Source: Sinomicrobium pectinilyticum (GTDB lineage Bacteria; Bacteroidota; Bacteroidia; Flavobacteriales; Flavobacteriaceae). Taken from it: a stretch of 39,262 nt of DNA. The stretch lies in NCBI RefSeq assembly GCF_003725735.1, contig NZ_RJTM01000075.1, positions 1-39,262 of the forward strand. The letters run 5' to 3'. The position numbers and the translations under genes were made by a program. Shown here piece by piece: positions 1-8,891 of the stretch. The notes under the pieces are model-generated. The model was not told the origin of the DNA, ran no database searches, and worked only from the letters and a program-made list of their open reading frames with translations. How positions within the stretch are numbered: position 1 is the first letter of the stretch; every line of letters starts with the position of its first letter.

Positions 1-225
1 ACCCATTTAATGGGATTAAACAATTATCGTATTTCCTTCTTAATTTCTACCGGAATCTAAAGTATAGGAAGTCCCCTTTAAACGAGCCCCTGTTCATCTC
101 ATATTTTCCTCTAAATGGTTCAACTTCGTATTTTTACCCGAAATCGAGACGATTTGCACATATCTTGACACGATCGGGACAAATCAATTCCGTACATTTT
201 GGTCATAAATTTCCGCCTTGGTAAT
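1..225. other. Gene-free leader upstream of the HTCS gene
   Basis: No coding sequence was recognised here. The stretch is AT-rich near its start and ends with a promoter-like TACATTTTG at 193-201, which departs from the flavobacterial TAnnTTTG box by one extra spacer base. It probably carries the promoter of the sensor gene that begins at 226. No hairpin with a T-run was found. Confidence 0.4.
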
Positions 226-3200
226 ATGAAACAGCTTCACATTTTTTTTATTCTTATTTGTATTGTAAACAGCCTCTACGGGCAGGATTATTATTTCAGA
301 AATTACCAGGTCGAAAACGGCCTGTCGCACAATAGCATTACCTCCTCTCTCCAGGACCATAAGGGATTTATGTGGTTTGGCACCAAAGACGGTTTAAACC
401 GTTTTGACGGCTACGATTTTAAAGTGTTTCAGCACAATCCCAACGACAGGACAAGCCTTGGCAATAACTTTATAAGCGTACTGCATGAATACGAAAATAA
501 TATATGGATTGGTACGAATGACGGGCTTTACCTTTACAGCCAGGAAAAAGAAGATTTCCGGCTGATAGACGGAACTTCCGGCATGGCCATTTATGACATC
601 GTCCATGATGATAATGGCAACATATGGTATATCGCCTCCGGAAAACTCTACCGTATGGACGCTGCCACGCAACTGCACAAAGGCGTCTATGACTTTGTGG
701 ACTGCGGAAACATTATCAAAGCCCCGGACGGAAGTATCTGGATGTCCAATCCCCGGCAGCTCTTCCGTTATATTCCCTCCAACGATTCTTTCGAAAAGGC
801 GGATATCAGGGATGCCGTAACCGAGGATCCCGGCTTTCACATCCTGAGGCTTTACGCTCCGGATACTTCCTCTGTTTTAATCGGTACCGTGAGACACGGG
901 GCATTCCGTTATGACCTGGAAAGCGGAACGATAAGCAATTATTTTGAGGACATGCAAAAGCCTTTGTTTGTCCGCGATATCCTGAACAGCGATACGGAGA
1001 TATGGTTTGCTACCGAATCGGGGATTTACATATATGACAAACAAAACGGCGGGTTTACCAATTTTCAAAAGAACTACAGTGATCTTTATTCCCTCTCCGA
1101 TAATGCCGTCTACTGTTTTACCCGTGACCGTGAAGGCGGAATATGGGCCGGAACCTATTTCGGCGGTATCAATTACCGCCCCCGCGAGTTTTCACCTTTC
1201 AAAAAATACTTTCCAAAAAAAGGGGAAAACTCGATCAGCGGAAATGCTATCCGGGAAATACACCAAGACAAAAACGGCATTTTATGGATAGGTACGGAAG
1301 ACGCCGGTATCAACAAATTAGACCTTTCCACAGGCGTGTTCGAAAGCTTTCTCGATAAAAATCCCGACGGGAAACCGTTTAACATTCACGGCGTCCTTCC
1401 TGTGGGTAATGAGATATGGGCAGGTACGTTTCAAAACGGTATCCAGGTACTCGATATCCGTAATGGCGACGTACTCCGCCAGTACAGGGAAGGAACACTG
1501 ATATCCGATTTTGTCCTGGACATCTACCGGGCAAAAAACGGGGATATCTTCATTCTCACATCGGAGGGAATACAAACATACGACCCCGAAAAAGACAAAT
1601 TCGAAACCTCGGACCACTTTCCGTCCGGAATTCACTATACCTGCATTATTGAAGATTCCGACGGTACATTATGGGCCGGGAGCATTATGCAAGGCGTATT
1701 TTTCTACAATCCCGGGACCAATGAAAGAGGTGTTCTCAAACATGCGAAAGACAATCCTTCGAGTATCAGCAGCAATTTTATAAACGGTATTTTCCGGGAC
1801 AGCGATAACAACATCTGGATCACTACGGAAAACGGGCTTAACCTGCTGAACCGGGAAGATAATTCGGTAAAACGGTATATGAAATCGGACGGGTTGCCGG
1901 GCAATATCGTCTATACCGTACTGGAAGACAAGGAACACCGGTTGTGGATCAGCACCTCGAACGGGCTGGCGGAGTTTAACCGGAAAAAAAACCGCTTTAA
2001 GGTGTATACCAAGAACAACGGGCTGCTCAACGACCAGTTCAATTATGCATCCGGACTTGTTTCGGGGGATGGGACCCTATATTTCGGCAGTGTTTTCGGT
2101 ATGGTCAGTTTCCGGCCCGATGAATTCAGGGAGAATACGTTTCGCGCCCCTGTACTTTTCACAGACCTGAAGATAAACAATGAAACCGTAAAAATAAACG
2201 ACGTGGGCTCCCCCCTGAAAAAATCCGTTACCTTTTCCGAAGATATCCGGTTGACCCACGACCAGAAGACTTTCAGTCTCAATTTTGCCAACCTCAGTTT
2301 TACCGCCCCCAAAACCACCGAATACTTCTATAAAATGGAAGGGCTGGACCAGGACTGGTACGCCCTGGGAAAAAACCACGCCATCACCTTTACACAGCTG
2401 CCCGCCGGAGATTATACCTTAAAGATACGATCTCAAAACAGTGACGGACTGCAAGGTAAAACCATATCGCTCCATATAAAAATACTGCCTCCGCCGTGGT
2501 TTAGCTGGTGGGCATATCTCATTTATATCCTGGTCATACTACTTGTTACTTTATGGATTGTAAGGCAATATCACCGTTATTCCAAAAGCATATCGGCACG
2601 GGAACTCGCCATCATGAAAAGCAGGAAAGAAAAAGAGGTCTTTCAATCCAAAATCGACTTCTTTACGAATGTAGCCCATGAGATACGGACCCCGCTTTCC
2701 CTGATCCGTGCCCCTCTTGAAAAGCTATCGAATACCGAAAGACTGAATGAAAAAGCATCCTATTACCTGGATATTATGAACAAAAATACATCCAGGCTAC
2801 TCGACCTGGTAAACGAGTTGCTGGATTTCCGAAAAGCAGAAACCGAAAACCTGAAGCTGTCATTTTCATATGCAAATATTTCCGGAATAATCCGCGGGAT
2901 CAGGCAACAATTCGACACCGCAATACGGGATAAAGACATACAACTCATTGCTCGTGAACCACAGCAGGACATCTACGGCTTTGTAGATATAAAGGCTTTT
3001 CACAAAATTATAAATAACCTGTTTAACAATGCCGTCAAATACTCCGATAACAAAATCATCTTAACCCTCTCGGAAGAAGGTGAAAACCTGGAAGTACGTG
3101 TAAAGAATGACGGCAGAACCATTCCCGAGGCACATGCGGAAAGAATATTCGAGCCTTTCTTCCGCATGAGTGAGGACGGGGAACAACCGGGAACGGGAAT

Positions 3201-4215
3201 CGGCCTTTCCCTTGCACATTCCCTTGCGGAACTTCATGGCGGTTCGCTGGTTTACGGAAAGGATGAGGACGGACTCAATCAATTTCTCCTGCAATTGCCT
3301 GTAATCCGTAAACACGAGGAAACCACGGTTACGGAACAACAAGTACAGGCGAATACGGAAGAAGAAACCGGGGAACTCTTACCCTCTCCCTCCGGCACTC
3401 ATTTGCTCATAGCAGAAGACAACGCAGAACTGTTAAGTTTTATCGCCTCCGAATTCCGGGATGATTACCGGGTGCACACGGCAAAAAACGGGGAAACTGC
3501 TCTGCAGGTCATCCGGAACAACGATATCCAGATAGTCATAAGTGATATTATGATGCCGGGGCTTAACGGGCTGGAATTGTGCAAGGCCGTAAAAACATCG
3601 GTAGAAACCAGCCATATCCCCGTCATTCTGCTCACCGCCAAAGGCGCACTGAATGCAAAAATAGAAGGATTGGAAAACGGTGCCGATGCCTATATAACCA
3701 AACCCTTTTCCATGGAACACCTGAAAGTGCAGGTAAATACCCTCCTGGAGAACCGGAAACATATTATGCAGGCGTACTCCAGTAAGCCCCTGGCCTATCT
3801 GAAAAATGTGGCCCCTTCCAAAACCGAAAGCGATTTTATAAACCGGCTGGACGAGGTGATCATAGCCCATATTTCCGATCCGGATTTCAGTATCGAAACT
3901 ATTGCGGACCGGTTAAGTATGAGCAGGGCCACATTATACAGAAAGATCAAAGCCATTTCCGACCTTACCCCGAACGAACTCATCAATATCACCCGTCTGA
4001 AAAAGGCGGCAGAATTGCTGGCCACGGACAATTACAAGGTTTTTGAAGTAGCTTATATGGTGGGGTACCGGAGCCAGAGCAGTTTCGGGCGCAATTTCCA
4101 GAAACAATTCAATATGTCCCCTACCGAATATGTACAACAGGTTAAGGCAAACGGAAAACAGGAGTGCCCCGAACACAAAAAAAACACTAAACCCCATACC
4201 AATGAAAACCGGTAA
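226..4215 (+). CDS. Hybrid two-component system sensor/AraC regulator (HTCS)
   Basis: This is a one-chain sensor-regulator of 1329 residues, the type that controls polysaccharide utilisation loci in Bacteroidota. The order is a signal peptide (1-20), a two-component regulator propeller with repeated IWxGT-like blades (about 25-640), a Y_Y_Y domain (about 690-750) and one membrane helix (about 760-783). A histidine kinase follows, with His818 in a VAHEIRTPLS motif, N-box INNLFNNAVK and G-box GTGIGLSLA. A receiver domain carries Asp1107 in SDIMMPG, and an AraC-type helix-turn-helix spans about 1205-1310. The periplasmic part should bind a glycan fragment. The longer frame opens at a TTG at 199, but the ATG at 226 directly starts the signal peptide and is preferred. 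No SusC/D pair lies beside it in this window. Its target may lie to the left, or be the oxidoreductase downstream. Confidence 0.93.
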   Translation: MKQLHIFFILICIVNSLYGQDYYFRNYQVENGLSHNSITSSLQDHKGFMWFGTKDGLNRFDGYDFKVFQHNPNDRTSLGNNFISVLHEYENNIWIGTNDGLYLYSQEKEDFRLIDGTSGMAIYDIVHDDNGNIWYIASGKLYRMDAATQLHKGVYDFVDCGNIIKAPDGSIWMSNPRQLFRYIPSNDSFEKADIRDAVTEDPGFHILRLYAPDTSSVLIGTVRHGAFRYDLESGTISNYFEDMQKPLFVRDILNSDTEIWFATESGIYIYDKQNGGFTNFQKNYSDLYSLSDNAVYCFTRDREGGIWAGTYFGGINYRPREFSPFKKYFPKKGENSISGNAIREIHQDKNGILWIGTEDAGINKLDLSTGVFESFLDKNPDGKPFNIHGVLPVGNEIWAGTFQNGIQVLDIRNGDVLRQYREGTLISDFVLDIYRAKNGDIFILTSEGIQTYDPEKDKFETSDHFPSGIHYTCIIEDSDGTLWAGSIMQGVFFYNPGTNERGVLKHAKDNPSSISSNFINGIFRDSDNNIWITTENGLNLLNREDNSVKRYMKSDGLPGNIVYTVLEDKEHRLWISTSNGLAEFNRKKNRFKVYTKNNGLLNDQFNYASGLVSGDGTLYFGSVFGMVSFRPDEFRENTFRAPVLFTDLKINNETVKINDVGSPLKKSVTFSEDIRLTHDQKTFSLNFANLSFTAPKTTEYFYKMEGLDQDWYALGKNHAITFTQLPAGDYTLKIRSQNSDGLQGKTISLHIKILPPPWFSWWAYLIYILVILLVTLWIVRQYHRYSKSISARELAIMKSRKEKEVFQSKIDFFTNVAHEIRTPLSLIRAPLEKLSNTERLNEKASYYLDIMNKNTSRLLDLVNELLDFRKAETENLKLSFSYANISGIIRGIRQQFDTAIRDKDIQLIAREPQQDIYGFVDIKAFHKIINNLFNNAVKYSDNKIILTLSEEGENLEVRVKNDGRTIPEAHAERIFEPFFRMSEDGEQPGTGIGLSLAHSLAELHGGSLVYGKDEDGLNQFLLQLPVIRKHEETTVTEQQVQANTEEETGELLPSPSGTHLLIAEDNAELLSFIASEFRDDYRVHTAKNGETALQVIRNNDIQIVISDIMMPGLNGLELCKAVKTSVETSHIPVILLTAKGALNAKIEGLENGADAYITKPFSMEHLKVQVNTLLENRKHIMQAYSSKPLAYLKNVAPSKTESDFINRLDEVIIAHISDPDFSIETIADRLSMSRATLYRKIKAISDLTPNELINITRLKKAAELLATDNYKVFEVAYMVGYRSQSSFGRNFQKQFNMSPTEYVQQVKANGKQECPEHKKNTKPHTNENR

Positions 4216-4278
4216 TTGCGATTTTTCCAAATTGTATACATTCGTTCATTAATGTTTATTTTTTTTAAAAATTAATAA

Positions 4279-4286
4279 TAAATTTG
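4279..4286 (+). promoter_or_regulatory. Candidate -7 promoter box TAAATTTG
   Basis: TAAATTTG fits the Bacteroidota TAnnTTTG box exactly. A TTTA at 4255-4258 sits 20 bases upstream and could be a weak -33 element. It would give the oxidoreductase gene a leader of about 230 bases. The rest of 4216-4518 shows no other clear signal. Confidence 0.4.
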
Positions 4287-4518
4287 AAACTATTCGTAAT
4301 TTAAGCCAGCCATTGGAATCATTTCAATAAAGTGTACATTAATAAGATGAATCGTACCTCGACGACTGAAAAAACACGACAAAATGGGTTCGATGACAGC
4401 GTAAAAAGATATGGCCGGGGATTTATGGAATTTGCCAGGCAGGAGAAAAGTTGCTTTCATGGTCATAAAAAAACAACAGGAAAAAATTTTAACCCAAATA
4501 ACAAAAACAGTTTTAATT

Positions 4519-5991
4519 ATGGAAGACAAGAATGGCAAAGGCCAATCAAAACCTTCAAATTCCAGAAGAAATTTTATTAAAAGTGCTTCTGTTGCCGCTG
4601 CCGGTTTTTACATCGTACCCCGGCACGTTTTAGGCGGTCCCGGTTTTATTGCTCCTAGTGACAAATTGCTCATTGCCGGTGTAGGTGCCGGCGGTAAAGG
4701 CGGTGACGATATCCGTAAATTTGCCGAAGCCGGTAATGCCGAAATAGCATTCCTGTGTGACGTGGATGATCGCCAGGCCAAGAAAAACAGAGAATTATTT
4801 CCAAAAGCCAAATATTATAAAGACTGGAGGGAGCTCTACGATAAGGAAAGTAAACACTTTGATGCCGTTTCGGTAGGCACACCGGACCATACTCATGCGA
4901 TCATTGCATTTCACGCCATGAAAATGGGGAAACACGTCTATGTGCAAAAACCCCTTACCCACGATATTCACGAAGCCTATATGATGGGGGAAGCCGCAAA
5001 AAAATACAAGGTTGTTACCCAGATGGGAGACCAGGGATCTTCCAATGACGGTATTCGTATTATGAAAGAATGGTATGAAGCCGGGCTCATTGGAGACGTA
5101 CATACCATCCATTGCTGGACCAACCGTCCCGTATGGCCGCAAGGTATAAAATGGCCCGACCAGAAACCTCCGGTTCCTGCAGGACTGGATTGGGACCTGT
5201 GGCTGGGAACCGCACCTTACAGGGATTATGAAGATATGGTCGTGCCGTTTAACTGGCGGGGCTGGTGGGATTACGGTACGGGGGCACTCGGCGATATGGC
5301 CTGCCACATCGTAGGGCCTGTATTCAAAGTACTGGACCTGGGCTTCCCTACCGAGGTGAACTGTAGCGTAAGTACGCCATATGTAGATAATTTCAAACCC
5401 GGATATTTCCCCGATAGCGCACCGCTTTCTTCTTCCGTACACTTCACCTATGAAGGTAAAAAAGGCGAAGAGATCAAACTGAACTGGATGGACGGAGGTA
5501 TTCAGCCCGAACGTCCGGAAGAACTGGGCCCCAATGAAATTATGGGCGGCCATAACGATCTGGGCAACGGGGTTATTTTTGAAGGAACCAAAGGAAAAAT
5601 GATGTGTGGTGTTTACGGGGATGACGCCCAATTACTCCCTACAAGCCGCAACCAGGAAATCAACGTTCCCCAGAAATACAAACGTATTCCCGGACAGGCC
5701 AACGGCCATTACAAACAGTGGATAGACGCTTGTATTGCCGGGTACGGACAACAGGAAGTGGACTCCCCGTTCGTAGGATATGCCGTGCCTCTTACACAGA
5801 GTATACTGATGGGTAACCTGGCTATCCGAAGCTTTAACTACAGGAAAGAAGTAGAAGGAAGGATCACCTACCCGGGAAGGGGAATTACCCTGAAATGGGA
5901 CGGTGCCAACCGGAGAGTTACCAATTTTGAAGCCGCAAACCAGTACGTAAAACGCGATTACAGGGAAGGCTGGCCGGAACTGGAACTTTAA
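4519..5991 (+). CDS. Tat-exported Gfo/Idh/MocA-family oxidoreductase
   Basis: This is a 490-residue NAD(P)-dependent oxidoreductase of the Gfo/Idh/MocA family. Members act on sugars, inositols or glycosides. The N-terminus has a twin-arginine export motif SRRNFIK (Arg16-Arg17) followed by a short hydrophobic stretch ending near VLGG. A Rossmann motif GVGAGGKG lies at 54-61, and QKPLTHD carries the usual catalytic Lys144 (EKP in most relatives). The open frame extends up to 4411, but the ATG at 4519 places the Tat motif at a normal distance and follows an A-rich leader typical of the group. The product should act in the periplasm. It lies 303 bases after the HTCS gene and may be its target. 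The substrate cannot be told from sequence. Confidence 0.88.
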   Translation: MEDKNGKGQSKPSNSRRNFIKSASVAAAGFYIVPRHVLGGPGFIAPSDKLLIAGVGAGGKGGDDIRKFAEAGNAEIAFLCDVDDRQAKKNRELFPKAKYYKDWRELYDKESKHFDAVSVGTPDHTHAIIAFHAMKMGKHVYVQKPLTHDIHEAYMMGEAAKKYKVVTQMGDQGSSNDGIRIMKEWYEAGLIGDVHTIHCWTNRPVWPQGIKWPDQKPPVPAGLDWDLWLGTAPYRDYEDMVVPFNWRGWWDYGTGALGDMACHIVGPVFKVLDLGFPTEVNCSVSTPYVDNFKPGYFPDSAPLSSSVHFTYEGKKGEEIKLNWMDGGIQPERPEELGPNEIMGGHNDLGNGVIFEGTKGKMMCGVYGDDAQLLPTSRNQEINVPQKYKRIPGQANGHYKQWIDACIAGYGQQEVDSPFVGYAVPLTQSILMGNLAIRSFNYRKEVEGRITYPGRGITLKWDGANRRVTNFEAANQYVKRDYREGWPELEL

Positions 5992-6015
5992 AAGTCATAA
6001 ATACTGTCATAAGAG

Positions 6016-6065
6016 CGGAATCGGGAAAGGCCTCGGAGTCATTATTCCCCGGTTCCGTTTTTTTT
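6016..6065 (+). terminator. Rho-independent terminator after the oxidoreductase
   Basis: CGGAATCGG at 6016-6024 pairs with CCGGTTCCG at 6049-6057 (one wobble pair), followed by eight T residues at 6058-6065. It lies 25 bases past the stop codon. Confidence 0.7.
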
Positions 6066-6260
6066 AGCATCCCGGAGAATATAAAGAAGTTTTAATGCCT
6101 CTTATGCCCGCTCATCACTTCATACCCGGGGGCACGCGCTCAAACCCGGGCAGCCTGTTTCCGCCGTATTCCCCTGATTTTTCACCTATTTATTTAACGT
6201 GAATAATGTTTAAGCTTTATGGATTATAAGTGCTCAACTTATTTATTTTAAAGTTTTTAA

Positions 6261-6475
6261 AAAGCTCCTCGACTTCGACCCGGCTCAGCACAGCGTCTTG
6301 AGATGAAGGGAGGTGATCCTGATTTCAATCGGGATCGGAGGGTTTGAAATCCCAAACCACGGGAAAAACACAAAGGTTTGGAGATAAATCCGGGGCCGGG
6401 GCCTGGTCAAACTCCCCGCCCCGCAAGCGGGACACCCCTCTTCTCCCGATAGACATCGGGATGAAGAGGGGGAGC
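6261..6475. repeat. Hairpin-bounded dispersed repeat, family A, copy 1
   Basis: This element matches the sequence at the right edge of the window (39088-39262). Shared blocks are GCTCCTC at the left end, GATGAAGGGAGGT (6303-6315), GGAGGGTTTGAAATCCC (6337-6353), TGGTCAAACTCCCCG and the terminal hairpin arm CCCCTCTTC/GAAGAGGGG (6435-6443 and 6463-6471). The middle differs between copies. The right hairpin is lengthened by TCCCGAT/ATCGGGA (6444-6450 and 6455-6461) and is followed by seven T residues, so it may also stop plus-strand transcription. No open frame inside. It fills most of the 508-base gap between the oxidoreductase and the first patatin gene. Confidence 0.75.
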
Positions 6476-6499
6476 TTTTTTTCTTATCCCTTATTCACG

Positions 6500-7492
6500 T
6501 TATTTATTGTCAAAGCCGGTTTCTTCCGTTGTTGCCGAAGATATTTTTTCTACGGATGTAATGGCCCCGTTCACGGGTTCTTTTTCCTTTTCGGCCATTT
6601 GCTCTTCCAGTTTTTCCTGTTTTTCTTTGGCATACACAAGCCCCTGGTCCCACCAGGAAGCCATCAGCTTTTTATTGAATACCAGAGAGTTTTCGGTAAG
6701 CCTGGTCGGGGTATAATAAAGGTTCAGCTTTACATTTTTGTTGATTGCAGATAATTTTCCTTCCACAATATCGTGGAATTCCACCTGGTCCAGCAGAAAC
6801 CCGAAAAGGTTTACCATCAGTGAAAAGGGGTTTTTCCCCAGTACTTTATTGTACTCCATATTCTCGGCTTCCAGAATAATGGCATCTACTTCCGTAGCTC
6901 CTCTTTTAATGGCCTCCCGGATAGGCACCACACATCCCAGCCCGCCGTCGGCATACTCAAAACCGTCCTTCTTGGCCAGGGACATGAAGGGAACATAATT
7001 GCAGGATATCCATATCCAATCACAAAAGTCCGCATAGCTGAAATCGTGAATGGACTTGTACTCCACCCTGTTTTTGGAAAGGTTGGATACGGTAATAATA
7101 ACCTCTTTCCCCTGTTCCTTCACCCTGTAGAACTCTTCTTCCGTGAAGTTCTTTTTGATATTGCGTCTCAGGTTCTTGCTCTCACCAAAGGTTCGTTTTC
7201 CCTTTATCAGCTGCCACATCACGTTAAAATAATTGATGGACACATACTCACGGTCACCTTTTTTGCGGACCACAAAAGGATTGTTGCTGAATATTTTCCG
7301 TTGATTGACGGAAGTGTAAATGTCATATATCTTCGGAATGTTATTATCGGCAAGATGAGGAATCAGCAGACTTCCGGTAGAAGTTCCCACAAACATATCG
7401 TACTGCTTTTTCCGGTGCTCTATAAGGTATTGGGCCACCCCTCCGGCAAAAGCTCCTTTACTTCCGCCTCCGGATATTACTAAAGCTTTCAT
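6500..7492 (-). CDS. Patatin-like phospholipase (tandem copy 1)
   Basis: This is a patatin-fold lipid acyl hydrolase of 330 residues with a Ser-Asp dyad. The oxyanion loop GGGSKGAF is at residues 8-15, the nucleophile Ser38 is in GTSTG (36-40), and Asp182 is in ADGG (181-184). No signal peptide is visible, so the enzyme is probably cytosolic. The family cleaves phospholipids or other acyl esters. The downstream-in-transcript paralogue pattern is clear: it aligns without gaps for at least 190 residues with the protein at 7755-8651. Copy 1 differs by a C-terminal tail of about 32 charged and polar residues after WWDQGLVYAKEK. The start at 7492 is fixed by the motif being right at the N-terminus. 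The two genes are 262 bases apart in the same direction. Confidence 0.9.
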   Translation of the reverse strand: MKALVISGGGSKGAFAGGVAQYLIEHRKKQYDMFVGTSTGSLLIPHLADNNIPKIYDIYTSVNQRKIFSNNPFVVRKKGDREYVSINYFNVMWQLIKGKRTFGESKNLRRNIKKNFTEEEFYRVKEQGKEVIITVSNLSKNRVEYKSIHDFSYADFCDWIWISCNYVPFMSLAKKDGFEYADGGLGCVVPIREAIKRGATEVDAIILEAENMEYNKVLGKNPFSLMVNLFGFLLDQVEFHDIVEGKLSAINKNVKLNLYYTPTRLTENSLVFNKKLMASWWDQGLVYAKEKQEKLEEQMAEKEKEPVNGAITSVEKISSATTEETGFDNK

Positions 7493-7754
7493 AATCTGTG
7501 TTTACTGGTTGTATTCGATATTTTCCCGGAATTACAGGGAATTGCATGTGTTATTCCACACTGCCGGGCGTCCCTGAAATTCATGTTTTTTTTTTCGTGA
7601 GTAATAATTTAATCCTTTTTAAACATGCTCTTAATTATTCTCTTATCAAAATACCGGGTTATTCAGGCAGCACCAGCAAATCCCTTTTCCCCTTAAATAA
7701 CGTAAAAGATCACGATTTATGCTTCTTTTTCATCTCTTTTCTCCTCCTGTCCCA

Positions 7755-8651
7755 TCAGATCTCCGAAGTTCCCTGGTTTTTCATCCTGGCATAATCATAA
7801 CCGTTTTGCCACCATTTTGTCATTTTCTCTTTGTTAAAGATAAGAGAATTTGTGGTTAATACGGTTGGGGTGTAATAAAAATTGATTATCGCATCCTGGT
7901 GCGAAGCTACAAATTTTCCTATTCTTATATTCTGGTGTTCTATCCGGTCCAGCATAAAGCCAAACATGGTAGTCAGCAGGTCAAAAGCATTCCGCGAGGG
8001 CATCCGGTTCATATAATTGACTTCCGTATGGAGGATAATGGCATCAATCTCTTTAGCCCCTCTTCTTATCGCCTCCTCCAGGGGAACCATCGTAGCCAGT
8101 CCGCCATCTGCGTATTCGCACCCGTTTTTCCTGATCAGGCTCATAAACGGGGTGTAATTGCAGGATATCCATATCCATTCGCAAAATTCTTCGTAGTCTA
8201 CATCATTAATGGACTTGTACTCTACCTGGTTGAGGGAAAGGTTGGACACGGTAACCACAATGTCCTTTCGCTGTTCCTTTAACGTATCGAACTCCTCTTG
8301 TGTAAGGGTATTCCTGATAAGGTCACGGAGGTTAAAGCTTTCTCCGAAGGTTTTGCTCCCTCTCAGAAAATTGCGTAGTACGCCAACGTGGTTTATGGCG
8401 ATCTGCTGTGTCCCGTATTTTTCTTTGATCGTAAAAGGACAGTTACTGAAGATCTTATCCTGGTTAACCGAAGTATACACCCTCTTTATCTTCTCTACTT
8501 TCCGAAGTGCCAGATGCGATACCAAAAGGCTTCCCGTTGAAGTTCCGAGATATAACTGGTAGTCTTTCTGCAGGCTTTCGATAAGAAACTGGGCCACCCC
8601 TCCTGCAAAAGCGCCTTTGCTTCCCCCGCCGGATATGACTAATGCTCTCAT
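7755..8651 (-). CDS. Patatin-like phospholipase (tandem copy 2)
   Basis: This is the second patatin-like protein, 298 residues. It has GGGSKGAF at 8-15, Ser38 in GTSTG and Asp182 in ADGG, all at the same residue numbers as in the neighbouring copy. Large stretches are shared, for example TVSNLS, VEYKSI and WIWISCNY. The pair therefore arose by tandem duplication and has since diverged to roughly half identity by eye. It has no signal peptide and ends where the paralogue's extra tail begins. It lies first in transcript order, and the 262-base gap to copy 1 suggests the second gene may have its own promoter. The substrate is unknown. Confidence 0.9.
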   Translation of the reverse strand: MRALVISGGGSKGAFAGGVAQFLIESLQKDYQLYLGTSTGSLLVSHLALRKVEKIKRVYTSVNQDKIFSNCPFTIKEKYGTQQIAINHVGVLRNFLRGSKTFGESFNLRDLIRNTLTQEEFDTLKEQRKDIVVTVSNLSLNQVEYKSINDVDYEEFCEWIWISCNYTPFMSLIRKNGCEYADGGLATMVPLEEAIRRGAKEIDAIILHTEVNYMNRMPSRNAFDLLTTMFGFMLDRIEHQNIRIGKFVASHQDAIINFYYTPTVLTTNSLIFNKEKMTKWWQNGYDYARMKNQGTSEI

Positions 8652-8891
8652 AAGGCGGGAATTCCTATTTTAATATTAAACATGGACTGGTTGTTACAAG
8701 GAGATTTATATGCTTTGGTTTTACTGTGTTTAATAAATTCATTTAATTTTTTGTACCGATACATGGTCTAATTTATTTTTCAGCCTTTCGTAAAGCCCCT
8801 ATCCGGTTCGAATTTTATCCTGTACCGGAGTATCAGTGCTATTTACCCCGGCTCCGGGTTTTATGACTTTATAATCAACTGATAATATCTC

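Noticed and set aside
4332-4580. 82-codon plus-strand frame before the oxidoreductase
   Set aside because: Its second half reads the oxidoreductase N-terminus in another frame, and its composition is not protein-like.
4795-5631. 278-codon open frame on the minus strand inside the oxidoreductase gene
   Set aside because: The plus-strand frame carries clear Gfo/Idh/MocA motifs across this interval, so the reverse frame is a shadow of it.
6344-6754. 136-codon plus-strand frame beside the family A repeat
   Set aside because: It begins in the repeat and continues as an antisense frame of the patatin gene. The Phe-rich translation is an artefact.
6500-8651. Tandem patatins as part of a CBASS-type defence system
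   Set aside because: No nucleotide cyclase or ubiquitin-like partner genes lie next to them. The flanking genes are a repeat and an aminopeptidase.
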